Below are positions 34,870 through 47,166 of a stretch of DNA of 64,000 bases, piece by piece (positions within the stretch are counted from its first letter, which is position 1; every line of letters starts with the position of its first letter). A program made the translations under genes and the position numbers. The DNA lies in NCBI GenBank assembly GCA_016271365.2, contig JADMNL010000028.1, positions 96,317,501 to 96,381,500 of the forward strand, given 5' to 3'. The stretch is from Neoceratodus forsteri. Taxonomy: Eukaryota > Chordata > Ceratodontiformes > Ceratodontidae. The notes under the pieces are model-generated. The model saw only the letters and a program-made list of their open reading frames with translations. It was not told the DNA's origin and did not search any database.

Positions 34870-35684
34870 AGGGAGGATGTTGCTCATCTCCAGGCTGACT
34901 TGGCCAGGATTCGTGAAACCTCCTCCCCCACCCAGGGACCCCCAGGGCCACCGCCGCTACCTCAGAGGTTGCCAAGAAAGAAGAGTGGTTGGACCAAGGT
35001 GGGTTTAGGGAGGGAGAGGGTGGTGGAACAGAAGCGCATTCCTCCAGTTGTAGCTCTCCACAGTTCATACACTGTTCTGGTGGAGAGTGGTTTATCTATT
35101 GAGGCACCTGCAGTGGAGACCAAGGAGGATGCCACAAAGGAGACCCACAGGAGGGTGGCACAGGACTCTACAGGGGAAGGAAACAACTCCTGGTGGGGGA
35201 CTCAATCATTAGGGGGATAGAACTGGGGGAGGAAGGGGAGAGGGAGGTAAGGTGCCTACCTGGTGCTACGGCTTGGAGGGATAGGGAGCGAATCCTCTAG
35301 ATCGTGGGAGCAGCTGCACAAGGGAGGGAGCTGGATGTCATTGTCCACCTAGAGACAAATGACCTGGCTGGGAATGGGGTCAGAGCAGTGCAAGAGGAGT
35401 TTGAAGAGTTGGGGAGGGCCCTTAGACAAGTAGCACGTATGGTAACCTTCTTGGAGGAGCTGCCTGTCTATGGCAAGTGTGATGCTAGGGTACTCCGCAC
35501 CATGGGATTCAATGAATGGTTGAAAAACTGGTACAGTTCTCAGGGTTTTGGCTTCACTGAGGACTGGAGGTCCACCTGGAGGGATGCAGGCCTATACTGG
35601 TGTGATGGTCTACATCTGACTGGGAGGGGAACCAGGATCCTAGGTGATAGGTTTAAATGCTTCATTGGCAAGCATTTAAACTAG
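34870..35684 (+). pseudogene. CR1 ORF1 (coiled coil plus esterase-like domain)
   Basis: The 5' part reads LREDVAHLQADLARIRE, a heptad-like coiled coil. The later frame (35304-35684) has ETNDLAGNG, where the SGNH-esterase family usually has G-T-N-D, and ends with DGLHLTGRG, the catalytic D..H block of that fold. This arrangement is known for CR1-type ORF1 proteins, which act as RNA chaperones with an esterase-like module. The parts are in different frames, so no intact product is expected. Confidence 0.8.
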
Positions 35685-35864
35685 CCAAGTGGGGAGGCAC
35701 CGAAAAGGAGCAGGGAAAACCCAGCCTCCCCACAAAACACAGCAATAAGAGAGATAAACACCAAGGCAGAGAAGTCAACAGGGAGCAGGACAGGGGTTAA
35801 TGCAGAAAAAGGCAGTTAGGAGAGGGGTGAGGCTAAAAGGGGTAAGGCCATCAAAAAATGAAGG

Positions 35865-38602
35865 GTGATGAATACCAATGCCCATAGTCTGTGTAACAAG
35901 CTCCCTGAACTAGTGGCCTTGATGGAAGAGGGACACCTGAATATCGTGGCAGTCACAGAAACATGGTACACTGAGAACCATGACTGGGATGTCAACATAC
36001 CAGGGTACACAAGTTACAGGAGGGACAGGGAGGATAAAAAAGGAGGAGTAGCTCTCTATGTAAGGGAAGGGATCAAAGCAGTGGAACTAATGGATAAACA
36101 GGGAGTAGAGGAGACACTGTGGGTCACCCTGGAGACAGGATATGGCACCACAGTCCGCGCGGGGGTTTTATATAGACCCCCATCTCAGGGGAAGAAATGG
36201 ACAAGGAAATGATAAGAAGGCATCCTTAGAATGGCAGAAAAAGGGGAGATATTGTTGATGGGGGACCTGAATATACCAGATGTTAACTGGAGCACCTTTG
36301 CTGCAGCCACATCCAAAAGCAGGGTTATTCTTGATGCCCTAGAAGGGGCATACCTCAGACAGCTAGTGGTGGAACCCACTTGGGAGGGAGCAATCTTAGA
36401 CCTCATACTCTCAAATGGGGATGGAAAAAGGATCTCGGATTTAGAAGTGAATAGCCATCTGGGAACAAATGACCACCAAACAGTGTGGTTCATGATAAAC
36501 ATAGCCATAGAGTCAAGCCATACAAAAGCAAGAGTATTGGACTTTAGGAGGGCTGACTTTGGGAAAATGGGAGAGTGCCTCAGAAAAGCACTAGCAAACA
36601 GGCAAGAAGGAGGGGTAGAGGAACAATGGGGAAAAATCAAAACAGCCATCACAGAGGCAACAAGCCTTTGTGTGAAGCAAATCACAAAGCAAAATGAAGG
36701 AAAAAAACACTATGGTTCTCAAAAGAGGTGGCGGGGGAGGTTAAGGAGAAAAAGGTAGCATTCAGGAAGAATAAGAAAACACAGAAGAAGCAGGACTGAG
36801 AACTGTACCAGTTAAAGCAGAAAGAAGCAGGGAAGGCAGTCAGAATATCAAAACCCCAAACTGAGTAAAAGATAGCCAACTCAGTTAAGAAGGGGGATAA
36901 AACCTTTTATAGGTACATTAGGGAGCAAAGAAAGACCAAGGGAGGGATAGTGAGATTTAATAAAGGGAAGTGAGGGTGGGCAGAGGGGGACAGTGAAAAA
37001 GCAGGGATACTAAACAAATACTTCTGCTCAGTATTCACAAAAGAAGAGGAGGGGAAGGTACCCAAATCAAAGAATAGAAACACTCTGGATAGGGAGGTTG
37101 ATACCAGTCCATTCACAGAAGAAAAGATTCTGAAAGAACTCTTAAAACTAAAGGTGGACAAAGCAATGGGGCCTGACAGTATTCACCCAAGAATTCTAAA
37201 AGAACTAAGGGTAGAACTAGTGACACCACTGACTACCCTTTTTAACAAATCATGGGAGGATGGTGTGGTACCTGAGGACTGGAAGAGGGTGGATGTGATT
37301 CCCCTTCACAAAAGTGGAAGCAAGACAAAGGCAGGAAACTGCAGACCTGTTAGTTTGACTTCAATGTAGGGAAAATGATAGAATCACTTCTGAAAGAAAG
37401 AATTGTTGAATTCCTAGAGGCCAGTGGGGCACAGAACCCAAGGCACCATGGATTCACAGCAGGAAGGTCATGTCAGACGAATCTAATAGATTTCTTTGAC
37501 TGGGTGACCAAAGTAGTAGACCAGGGAGGGGCTGTGGACATGGTCTACCTAGACTTTAGCAAAGCATTTGACACAGTCCCACAAAGATTAATATACAAGT
37601 TAGCTAGCCTTGGAGTGGGTCCCAAAATGGTAGCCTGGGTAAAAAATTGGCTGGACAACAGGACACAGAGGGTAATAGTAAACGGAGTTCACTCTGAAAA
37701 AAGGAGGGTTACTAGCGGGGTACCGCAGGGTTCAGTACTGGGACTGGTCCTCTTTAATGTCTTTATAAGTGACATTGCGGAGGGACTAGAAGGAAAAGTA
37801 TGTCTCTTTGCAGATGACATAAAGATCTGCAATAGGATCGATACAGAAGGTGTGGTGGAAAGGATGCAAAGGGTCTTGGCAAGGTTGGAGGAATGGTCAA
37901 ATGTATAGCAGCTTAGATTCAATGCAAAGAAGTGCAAAGTAATGCTCCTGGGAAACCAAAACCCAGGGGAAGAGTACACAATTGGGGGTGAGATACTAAC
38001 AACAAAAATGGAAAGGGACCTGGGGGTAGTCATATCAGATGACCTTAAGGAGGGCAAGCAATGTGAGAAGGCAATAAGGAGGGCTGGCGGGATACTGGGA
38101 TGCATAGGGAGAGGCATCACCAGTTGAAAACAAGAAGCTGTTATCCCTCTGTACAGACAGTTGGTGAGACCCCATCTGGAGTACTGCATGCAGTTCTGGA
38201 GACCCCATCTCTGCAAGAACATAAATAGAATGGAGCCTGTCCAGAGGAGGGCAACTAAAATGGTGCAGGGTCTGCACCAGAAGACATACGAAGAGGGATT
38301 AAAGGAGCTTAATATGTATACCCTCGAGGAGAGGAAAGGAGTGGAGGGAGAGGGGGGACATGATAGAAACTTTCAAGTACCTGAAGGGAATCAACAAAGT
38401 CCAAGAGGGTAACATCTTTCAGAAAAACAGATGTACAAGAACAAGGGGGCACAATTTGAAGATAGAAAGGGGACGGCTCAGAGGTAATGTGAGAAAGTAT
38501 TTTTTCATGGAGAGGGTTGTGGATACATGGAACAGCCATCCTGAGGAGCTAGTGGAGTCAAAAACAGTGGGGGGAATTCAAGAATGCATGGGACAGACAT
38601 AA
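35865..38602 (+). pseudogene. CR1 ORF2: endonuclease, reverse transcriptase, C-terminal domain
   Basis: Endonuclease: NTNAHSLCNKLPEL, VAVTETWY, GGVALYVREG, YRPP, then after a frameshift LMGDLNIPDVNW and NDHQTVWF. Reverse transcriptase: KAMGPDSIHPRIL, RPVSLTSM, HGFTAGRSCQTNL, YLDFSKAFDTVP, SGVPQGSVLGLVLF and LFADDIKI. The C-terminal part carries LRFNAKKCKVM-like, RDLGVVIS and LVRPHLEYCMQFW text and finishes near 38602 with a WNSHPEELVES motif. Frames switch at about 36.2, 36.75, 37.37 and 37.9 kb, with few stops in between. All domains are present, so this was a near-complete insertion. Confidence 0.92.
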
Positions 38603-38736
38603 GGCAATTCTAGTGGGGGGTAGGAGGAAGTAGGCTGTTGCTTAACTAGGATCTGCAGCTTATCCATTAGGTAGAGAAATGGGCAGATTAGGTGGGCCAA
38701 GCGGTCCTTATCTGCCATCAAATTCTATGTTGACTG

Positions 38737-40600
38737 CTGATAGATACTATCTGGGTCCTGTTTTTTAGACATGATTTGAGCCATTTTCTTGGTTCTTCCG
38801 CTATTCCAATATCTACTATTCTTTTTAGCAACATCTTGTGATCCACTAAATCAAAGGCTTTTGATAAATCCACAAACACCACACCCACCAACTTGGCAGC
38901 TCCTAGGGTGTAGCCACCAAATCAAGAAGGTCCGTGAGTGTGGGGGACCTGGATAAGCCTTTTCTGAAACCTGACTGAAACTGTGTTAATTGTGTATATT
39001 TTTTGAGATATGAGTACAACTGTCCATGTACCAATCTTTCCATCAGTTTAGAAACCACCAATAAAAGCGCTATTGGGCAAAAAAGGGATTAGATGGATCC
39101 TCACCCTTAAAGATTGGTACTTTTTAGCTAATGTCCAGCTTTGTGGGAAGGTTTCTTCATACAAACTCCAGTTAAAGATGTCTGTTAATGTCTGTGATAC
39201 TTCTAGGGCTGGGTTTTTCAATAGCCTATTGTCTATGTTGTCTAATCCACTGGCTTTATTTACTTTGTCTATTTATTGCTCTAAGTACTTCTTTTCTTGT
39301 TTTTGTTTTTAATCTAAATTTTGGTAAATTTTTATCACCCGTTTTATTTCCGTTTTGTATAGGAAAATTGTTTCCTTTATTTTCCTTTTTTGTTGCTTTA
39401 AATTTTTTTTATGCTATTATTTTCTAAGTTGGGTAGGTTTATGAAATAATCTTTTTGCAGATCTTCTGATCTGTCTGGTTGCTGTGGCATCCCATTTTAC
39501 ATTATCGTAATTTCAGGAACATTTTTGACAGGATTTGTTAGTGATTTTATTAAAGCCCAATACTGCTTTCGATCTGTTGTTTCATTTATTTTCTGTTTAA
39601 AAAAGACATTTCTTGACTTCCTAATTTCTTGAGTGGCTTTGTTTCTTATTTTTTTAAAGGCAGCCCACACTTCTTGGTTCAAAGATTTGTTAGCCTTTTT
39701 CCAAAGTTGATTTTTTATTCTTGTTAAATTTGTAATGTGTGCATTTATCCATGGCATACGATTTGATTTCTGCATCTGACTTTTAAGGGGAGCAAACTTA
39801 TTAAATGCTACCTGAAACATTGTCGTAAATTCATTGACAGCCACATTTAAATCCAGAATTAAGAAAATTCTGTACCATTGTAGATTAGATATATATCTTT
39901 CAAAAAGTAACTTATTGTACCCCCTAAAACTTCTTTTGAAATAGTGAATGAGTTTTGGCTTTAATTTTGTTTTCAAGCTAATACAAATAATACACCATGT
40001 TACATTATGATATCCTAGGTCAGGAGGGTCAACCTTTTTATCTAATACCTGTAAGTCTGAAGACACCAAAACAAGATCATGTATATTTCTTGGACTAGTC
40101 AATTTCCCCTTTCTTGTAGGAATATTTATAATTTGAGTTAAATTTAAACTTTGAAAGGCTTCATCCAATTATTGGTCTTGTGGGCACCCCCAGGCTGCAT
40201 TGAAGTATCCAGCCAATACAGATTTCTTGTTCCCTGTGACTTCCATTATAACATGGGCCAATTTTTCAAACTATGTGGTTTTTGTTTTGGGTGGGAAATA
40301 GATTATGCCCACTATCACGTCTAATAACTGTAGGTCAACAAGCAGGCATTCAATCTTGTCAAATATTTCTGCATATAGAACCTTTGAGTACCCCAATGAA
40401 TGCTTTATACATATTATACCCCCCCCCATGGGATCACCTATCTTATCCATAGACTTAGTAATCATTTAATTCAATCTCATCTTGTTTAATTCCTTTATCA
40501 AGCCAAGTTTCAGATAAAGTTATTTTTTCAGGGTTTTCCACTTTGACCCAAGTCCTAAATAAATCCATTTTTCACCAGACTTCCGGCATTATCATGAATC
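38737..40600 (-). pseudogene. L2-like LINE, 5' half (endonuclease, linker, RT fingers)
   Basis: Endonuclease text at 40271-40465 (GGGIICIKHSLG, VGIIYFPP) is followed by 39497-40168: LNLTQIINIPTRKGKL, HDLVLVSSDL, PWINAHIT. Toward 38740 come RT finger and palm text and WLKSCLKNRTQIVSI next to the CR1 junction. Order and orientation match the 3' half at 33.2-34.86 kb. Several stops and a poly-C run (about 40420) show decay. Confidence 0.82.
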
Positions 40601-40604
40601 ATCT

Positions 40605-41250
40605 TATTCAGATGGGAAGCAGAGAGTGGTACAAAGATACTGACTGCTCATGGGGTGGACAGTGACATCCTCCCCTACATGGAGGGAATTTCACTTGAGA
40701 GAACTTACTCAGTACTTCAGAACTCCAATGGTTACAAGGCATTTCAACAGTGCCTTCTCAGACACATGATGGAGGCAGTGTGGTGGGGTGGGATGGGGAC
40801 ACACCACCATATATTCTGGAATTGTCCAGTAATTGGACCATTTTGGGATGGGATGAACTTAGAACTTCAGGCAATGGGAACTGCATAACTACCAAATTCC
40901 TTCCAAGACATGGTCCTGGACCTCCCCACTGTGCTGGAGGGCCCAAAGGCTAAGTGGAAACTGACACAAATGCTACAAGTTATAGCTCCTAAATGTATTA
41001 CCCTCAGCTGGTTGACTCTCAGCCCCCCAACACTGACCCAGTGGAAAATAACAGTGGCAGAAATGGAGGAGATGGAGACTATTACTATGTCCCTTCAATT
41101 TAGACATAAGAAATATCTGAGACCAGACAACCATCGCAGCATAGACAGACTGCGGCCATGAATGAGTCAGACCAGGGGAAACCCAGCTACCCCACTGACA
41201 CTACCCAGACCCTATAAATTACTTAAATAAACACACAGACACAAAGGATG
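40605..41250 (+). pseudogene. L1/Tx1-type ORF2 extreme C-terminus
   Basis: Reads DILPYMEGISLERTYSVLQ, YKAFQQCL, then HHIFWNCPVIGPFWD and, in another frame, CITLSWLTLSPPTLTQWKI. The HIFW.CP.I..FW block and the following I..W...PPT...W block are diagnostic of the C-terminus of L1/Tx1 ORF2. It ends in ATTACTTAAATAAAC. This continues, in order and strand, the pieces ending at 30420. Confidence 0.85.
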
Positions 41251-41879
41251 GTTTTAACACATCTTTACTCCCCTTAACAATACTTTTTTAAGACTCTAAC
41301 ACTTTGACGAGGAGGCACATAAAGGCATACCTAGATTTCACTAGTAAGCAGAAATGAACTCTCTTGACAACACAGAATGCATTGAACAGTAATGGTTGAT
41401 TGCTAACACCTCATTGATGAAATTGCCAAAGTTCAGGTTGTTTTTTGGTTCTCTCTTTTTACCAGCTCAGTTTGAATGTATTTCCTGTAGAAAAGTTTAT
41501 TGAACTAAAGTACTTTGTGATCTACTTCAAAGAACAACCTGTAAGTATACTTGTTATACTGTAAATATACTGCATTGACCAAATGAAACATCTGTTGTTC
41601 TACACATTTGACACTCAGTAAACTTTAATTATAAAACTACAATTTCAATGAGTTTTAGAGAAGGTACGCAATCACAAAATGTGGGTTTTCAAATAGAAAT
41701 AATATAATGCATAAAAGGTTGACACCGTTCCGTTAAACAATTTGGCTGACTTTTTATTATGCTGGCTCGTGCTTGCTCACCAGCCAACCATGCTTGCATG
41801 CCAGCCAACATATTGCATCAATAGCAGATTTGGAGGTGCGGTCACTGTGGGCGAATGCAGAGCACGCACTAGTAGGTGC
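41251..41879. other. Unclassified stretch with one paralogous segment
   Basis: 41645-41735 resembles 23068-23126 joined to 23448-23475 (GAGTTTTAGAGAAGG..., GTGGGTTTTCA, AAAGG.TTGACAC). The rest shows no recognisable feature. Confidence 0.5.
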
Positions 41880-44201
41880 GTCCCTCATTCCCCAATACGG
41901 CAGCTGCAGGCACTGACACCCTCAACATGTAAACTGGCCACCAGATCTAAGGAAAGGTCCACTGCAATGAGAGCCAAGCTTCTTATGCAGCGTGCCCTTC
42001 CCGGTGAACCAGTTTACAAAAAAGAAAACAATGGTGGCATGCTGCTGCAGAGTGCCCCGACCCACTTCCTTTGCCGACAGGGGAACCCGCTCTCTATCAG
42101 CATAATACAACCCCATTTGAAGTGTGTGCTGAGGGGGTGCCCAATCCCCCTCGCCATCATTTCCCCCTTACCAGTTTAATTTGGTGACAGGGGAGCCCAC
42201 TTCCCATCGGCATATTGCCCCCCCGATTTGTTGTGTGGTGATGATGGGGGTGCCCAATCCCCCATTGTCTACAGAACCCCCCACAAAAAACACTCAGGTG
42301 GCATGCAGGGAGCCCACCCCAGCATGCCAAATGCCTCTGTAAAAGAAAAACCGTCCCGCAATGTTTTTTTTTTCTTACACCTGAAAAGTAGAAAATGGTC
42401 CCTCGTCAACTCTGGTGGCCTTCCCCAACCCATGCCAACCCTCTGTGCACCCTGCCTCCCCACACCCCCTCACCCCATACTTACTCTCTGGAGCTTGGCA
42501 CGATCTTGTGGCCTGGAAGATGTCTGCACTCTTCAAAGCCGACCGCGAACTGAAGAAATGCCGGTAAGCTGTATAATGGCACAAATAGGGGGGGTTCAAC
42601 TTTGGTGCATATCTCATGCATTTTTGGGAATTTTGGCACCAAATTTTCAACATGGGGTTATTGGGACCCCTCCTCATGAATTCAGTCACTGTCATGGTGT
42701 TATTTGACCCCAATAGGTGATTTCGGGGTTACTGCACGGGATCACCTTTCGGGACCGATTAACAAAACAACAGTGGCACTGTTCATGAGGGGGCTCTCAA
42801 AAAGCCTATGTTGCAAATTTGGTGAAAAAAAATAAAAAATGGCTGTTTTATGACCGTGTGTTGCGCATTTTCCATGCATGCTCGTAATTTCACAAATTTG
42901 TAATATTTTCACTCCAGATTTTCAAAATTTACATTTTCCATACCTCCTTATGAACAGTACAACTGTCATTTTACATATCCTGGCTGAAATGTGTTTTCAC
43001 ATGTCTGTTGCAGAATAGCGCTGTTGTTGTGCAAAATCAGTTTTCAGGACAGTTTGAGAAAATGACGGTGATTCTGTTCATGAGCAGAGGTCCTAAAATG
43101 CCTATGTTGAAAATTTGGTGATGAAACTCCATAAAATGACTGTGTTACTAGTGTGTATTGCGCAGTTTCCACGCACCCTTGTAACTTCGCAAACTTGCAA
43201 TATTTTCATGCCAGATTTTCATCACTGGCATTTTTTCACATCCCCTTATGAACAGTACTGCTGTCATTTTCAACATCATGCCCAAAATGTGTTTTTGCAC
43301 CTCTGGCGCACAATGGCATGGTCACTGTGGGAAATCAACTTTTGGGACAGATTAACAAAATCACAGTGCCACTGTTCATGAGGGAAGGTCCCAAAATGCC
43401 TATGTAGAAACTGTGGTTAAAAAAAGCTCAAAAATAATTGGGTTACGGACGTGTGTTGCGCAGTTTCTATGCCTGCTCATGACTTTACCAATTTTTCACA
43501 TTTTCACTCCAGATTTTCAACATCGCCATTTTTTTACACCTCCTCATGAACAACACAGTTGTCATTTTTCACATCCTACCCATCATGTGTTTTCATACCT
43601 GTGTTGCCAAATGGCATAGTCACTGTGCAAAACCACCTTTCACTAACAAACTGATAGTACCGCTCTTCATGAGGTGGGGTCACAAAAAAGCCCATGTTGA
43701 AAAGTTGGAGTGAAAATACCAACAAACGCCAACGGCGTTAGGTTTCCAACTGTAACAACCCACCATGTAGAGACTGACAGGCATCAGGGGTGTGACTTGG
43801 GATCACTGGCTGTAATGCTCATGCCATTCCACCCCCCCCACCCACCTGCAGCCACTGACAGGCATTGAGGTGTGCCTTGCAGTGTTCGGCCCTAACGTTC
43901 ACCCCATTCTCCTATACTGCACCCATCTCAGCATATTTACTTATGGAATGGGAAAAGTATAAGGCCCAAAGACCCCAAAGCACACCATGACACTTGTCAG
44001 TGTCTACAGGGTAGGGTGAGGTAAAATGGCATGAGTGTTATAGCTGATGATCCAAAGGCACACCCTAATGCCTGTCAGTCTCTGCAGGGTGGGGGTGGGT
44101 TGGCATCACTTCCATACTTCACTGCCATTCCTATTATGCATCTCTAACTCCCGCACTACCAATGCCAGCGAAACAACATTCAGCATTGACAAATGCTTGT
44201 T
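41880..44201 (-). repeat. Composite dyad repeat, copy E
   Basis: Plus order: minisatellite (hairpin at 42300-42328), donor complement CATACTTAC at 42477-42485, about 3.5 dyad units (motifs near 42950, 43250, 43550), the tail block (43740-44120) and the shared sharp terminus ACAAATGCTTGT. The start is approximate. Frames up to 159 codons are shadows. Confidence 0.82.
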
Positions 44202-44469
44202 TAACGAGGGTGGACACTATGATCCCTTGCCTTGGAATAACATTACTGATTTCATGTTGTGTCATTTAGATAATGTTTTTCCCCTTTTGTCTATGAGTGC
44301 AATTTGTTATTTAGAGGTGTTATTTTATTCTGTAGTATTTGTTAACTCACTGTCATTTATAACGAAATGTGAAATGTAAAAACATCAACATGTTGTTTGA
44401 ATGACTGGTTTTTATTTAGAATAAAACTTGAACTTATTCCATAACTATATGAGTTTCAGTTTTTGTGTA
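44202..44469. other. Unclassified AT-rich stretch
   Basis: No gene or repeat recognised. It holds AATAAAACTTGAAC near 44420, which may be a LINE 3' end. Confidence 0.35.
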
Positions 44470-44860
44470 TTAGGTGGCAGAAATAAAGTGGTATGAGAGG
44501 AGGAGGGGGAAAAGGGGAAGAGGGAGTTAATAACTGAGTCATCCTTGTGTGGATAATGCCACAGAATTAGGCACTGTGATATTGTAATATTGGGTATTCA
44601 GTACTGGGATAACAATCTTCCAGCTGGTATGGTGGGTGCTAAAACTATCAATAGTTTCAAACACAACTGCGATAGAGTGATGGACTTAGTGGTTATCAGG
44701 GTGGCAGTGGTAGGGCGGGGAGCAAGGGGGTTGATAGTGTAGGCTAGAACCACGTATGGACAATAAGTCCTGTGTTTGTTAGGGTTTTATGGGCAGACTG
44801 GATGGACCAGCGGTCTTCTTCTGCCATCATTGTCTATATTTCTATGTTTCAATTGGATAC
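44470..44860 (+). mobile_element. CR1 LINE 3' UTR fragment
   Basis: Ends in GGGCAGACTGGATGGACCAG, GGTCTTCTTCTGCCATCATT and CTATATTTCTATG, the CR1-type terminus with a (TTCTATG)-like end. No coding part is retained. Confidence 0.82.
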
Positions 44861-45024
44861 GCAGTCATCATAGGTGTAGAGTTGGGGGGATTTCCAGGCT
44901 CAAGCCCACCCCCCCGATAGGATAGTCTAAAAATAGGTTCACTGCAGGCCAGTAGTTTTGAGCCTGAGAGCCCCCCCCCCCCCACGGGAAAACCTAAATT
45001 CTACACCCATGGTAATTATACAAG

Positions 45025-45484
45025 ATTTCATAGATTACATAGATACATAAATACATAGACACTGTCAGCAGATAAGGGCCTATGGCCCACCCAGTCTGCC
45101 CATTTGAGCTTGTAAGTTCACTTTATGTTTTTCTGGAAGTCTGTTGTCCTTTACTCCTGACCTCCAGAATTTCCTCATGTCTCTCCCATGCATTCTTAAA
45201 TCCCATGATTGTTTCAGCCCCCACCACTTCCTTTGGCAGTGTGTTCCACTTGTCCACCACCCTTTCTGTGAAGAAATTCTTCCTCATGTGTCCTCTGAAT
45301 TGCCCTCCCTCCAGCTTCATCCCATGCCCTCTAGTCTGGGAACATCTTTTTCACTGGAAAAGAGTGTATTCCTGCACCCTATTCCTCCCTGTAAGGTACT
45401 TATATGTCTCTATCATATCCCCTCTCTCCCTCCTCTCCTCCAGGGAGTACGTATTCAAGTCCTTCAGCCTGTTCTCATAGGACT
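45025..45484 (-). mobile_element. CR1 LINE 3' end fragment
   Basis: On the minus strand, LEGGQFRGHMRKNFFTERVVDKW and LPKEVVG correspond to the last residues of CR1 ORF2 (compare RGNVRKYFFMERVVDTW in the CR1 at 38.5 kb). The 3' UTR ends GGGCCATAGGCCCTTATCTG. Truncated on its 5' side at about 45484. Confidence 0.9.
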
Positions 45485-46410
45485 AGTGATTGAAAAGGTC
45501 CCCAAATTTTGTTAATAGCACAGATATGGTTCTTGAGACAATAAAGCACTTTTTTGATTTTAAAGGAGCCAATCTTATAATTTAACCAGGTTTTGTGGTT
45601 TGGCAGATCTTTACCCCTCCTGTTTTGCTGAATGGACTACTTTGCAGTAATCAGGACCAACTGTAACAGTTTCTGTTTATCAGACGGAAGAAGCATATCA
45701 GTAGTAGCACGACTGAGTAAAGTGTGAAAAAGGTTCAGGGTTAGGACTATATCACAGGCTCTTGATAGGAAGAAGATCATTCTATCCCAGTATGTAAGTA
45801 GCATGGGGTAGACATACAGGAGTGCATATTCTGTTAGGGCGTCTCTGGCATAACTTGGGAAAATTAGTGCTAATTTTATGTAGCATTGGGGTGTAGTAGG
45901 AGTGTAGTGGTGTACTGAATTGAATCTGTTGGAGTTTTGAAGACATTACGGCAGACACTGGTGATGAAACAATGTTACACCATTGGTTGTCAGAGAGTGA
46001 GGGTCCACAGTTCTTGTTACCATTTGCCTCTAAGGGGAGATATTTTCAACCATATTGTTGTAGTACCTCACCAATTTTAGAAATAAGTTAATGTCTAGCC
46101 CCCTGATCAGTTGGGACCTGTTCTACTGGAGAGCTGTCTGGATGGGTAAGAGATTTCTGTGTTTTATGAATAAAATTTGTTTGTAAACATTTGAAAAAGT
46201 GGGTGGTCAGCAGATTATAAAGCCTTTATAGTTGTTCGAATGATCCAAGGTTGCCATCCATAAACAGATTGCTTATCTCAGCCAGGCTTCTTGCCTGCTG
46301 TGATGTATTTGCTAAAAGGTGTACCTCAGCACAGAGTGCACAGTAGACGCGTGTTCCCAGCGCATTCTCAGCACGGCATCTGCTTCCAGGGGATGGAGAC
46401 TTTCAGTCAG
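45485..46410 (-). pseudogene. L1/Tx1-type ORF2 C-terminal fragment
   Basis: Pieced across frames on the minus strand: FLDGNLGSFEQL-like, THFFKCLQTNFI, then KLQQIQFSTLH..YYTP and LQLVLITAK.SIQQNRRG...PNHKTWL. This order (knuckle region followed by the I..NW...P....W block) is typical of the L1/Tx1 C-terminus. Many stops. Confidence 0.65.
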
Positions 46411-46715
46411 GACCAATATGAAGAAAGAAATGCAAAATATTAGAAATCAGGTAAACTGATCACTTCTACTTTGATGCAGGGCCATTCCAGAGTATACATA
46501 ATGCTTGTTTGTGTCCACAGATCATTTGTGAACTGAAGGTAAACCGAGGGGCAAAGCTGACAGTGCCCCTTTAAGAGAATCCCTGGCAGTTTAATGAAAA
46601 ATCGAGGTGTTTGCTTCATAAAAAGTAAAAACAAAAACAAGGTGCTGCGTCAGCATGTGGTCTAAAAGCAAAACAAAATGGTTATTTTAAATGCATGCTG
46701 AAAATAGAAAATAGA
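46411..46715. other. Unclassified stretch
   Basis: No feature recognised between the L1/Tx1 relic and the Penelope-like 3' region. Confidence 0.35.
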
Positions 46716-46795
46716 GTTAAAAATCTATGTTTCGACCTTAAGTCCTCTTCAGGAAATATCTAGAAGAGAAAAAAACAAAGTTAGTGTACAGGGAG

Positions 46796-46797
<2 letters not shown>

Positions 46798-46856
<59 letters not shown>

Positions 46857-46876
46857 TGTATATATATGTATATATT
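46798..46876. repeat. (AT)n microsatellite
   Basis: About 28 uninterrupted AT dinucleotides followed by interrupted TATATGTATAT. It lies in the 3' region of the Penelope-like element. Confidence 0.95.
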
Positions 46877-47166
46877 GTGGAGAAAGAAAAAGGGAGGCTC
46901 AGGGAGTAGAAGTGATAAATGGCAAGATTAAGAGAGAATCTGTGGAACAAAAAGGTGATGATGGGAAAGAAAAAGCATAATAGGAGTGAAAGAGTTAGAG
47001 AAGTCCCCAGGTGGGGACTAATTAACAGGGCCTAGTAAGAAGGGTGAAAGGTGACAAATGTGGGGGAAGGAGACAGAAATTGAGACTTACGGTGAAAATG
47101 AAAAAGAAATTAAATGAGTACAAAAACAAATAGACTTTAGGGAAAAAAAGGGATGGCTGAAAGATA

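Larger units (their letters stand above)
34865..38731 (+). mobile_element. CR1 LINE, nearly full length, with 5-bp target duplication
   Basis: Contains an ORF1 relic and an ORF2 relic in order, and ends with the CR1-type TCTGCCATCAAATTCTATGTT. GACTG flanks it on both sides (34860-34864 and 38732-38736). Taking the insertion and one GACTG away joins the two halves of the minus-strand L2-like reverse transcriptase in frame between its NR.QIV box and its GMPQGS box. That fixes both ends. 3.87 kb long. Confidence 0.93.
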
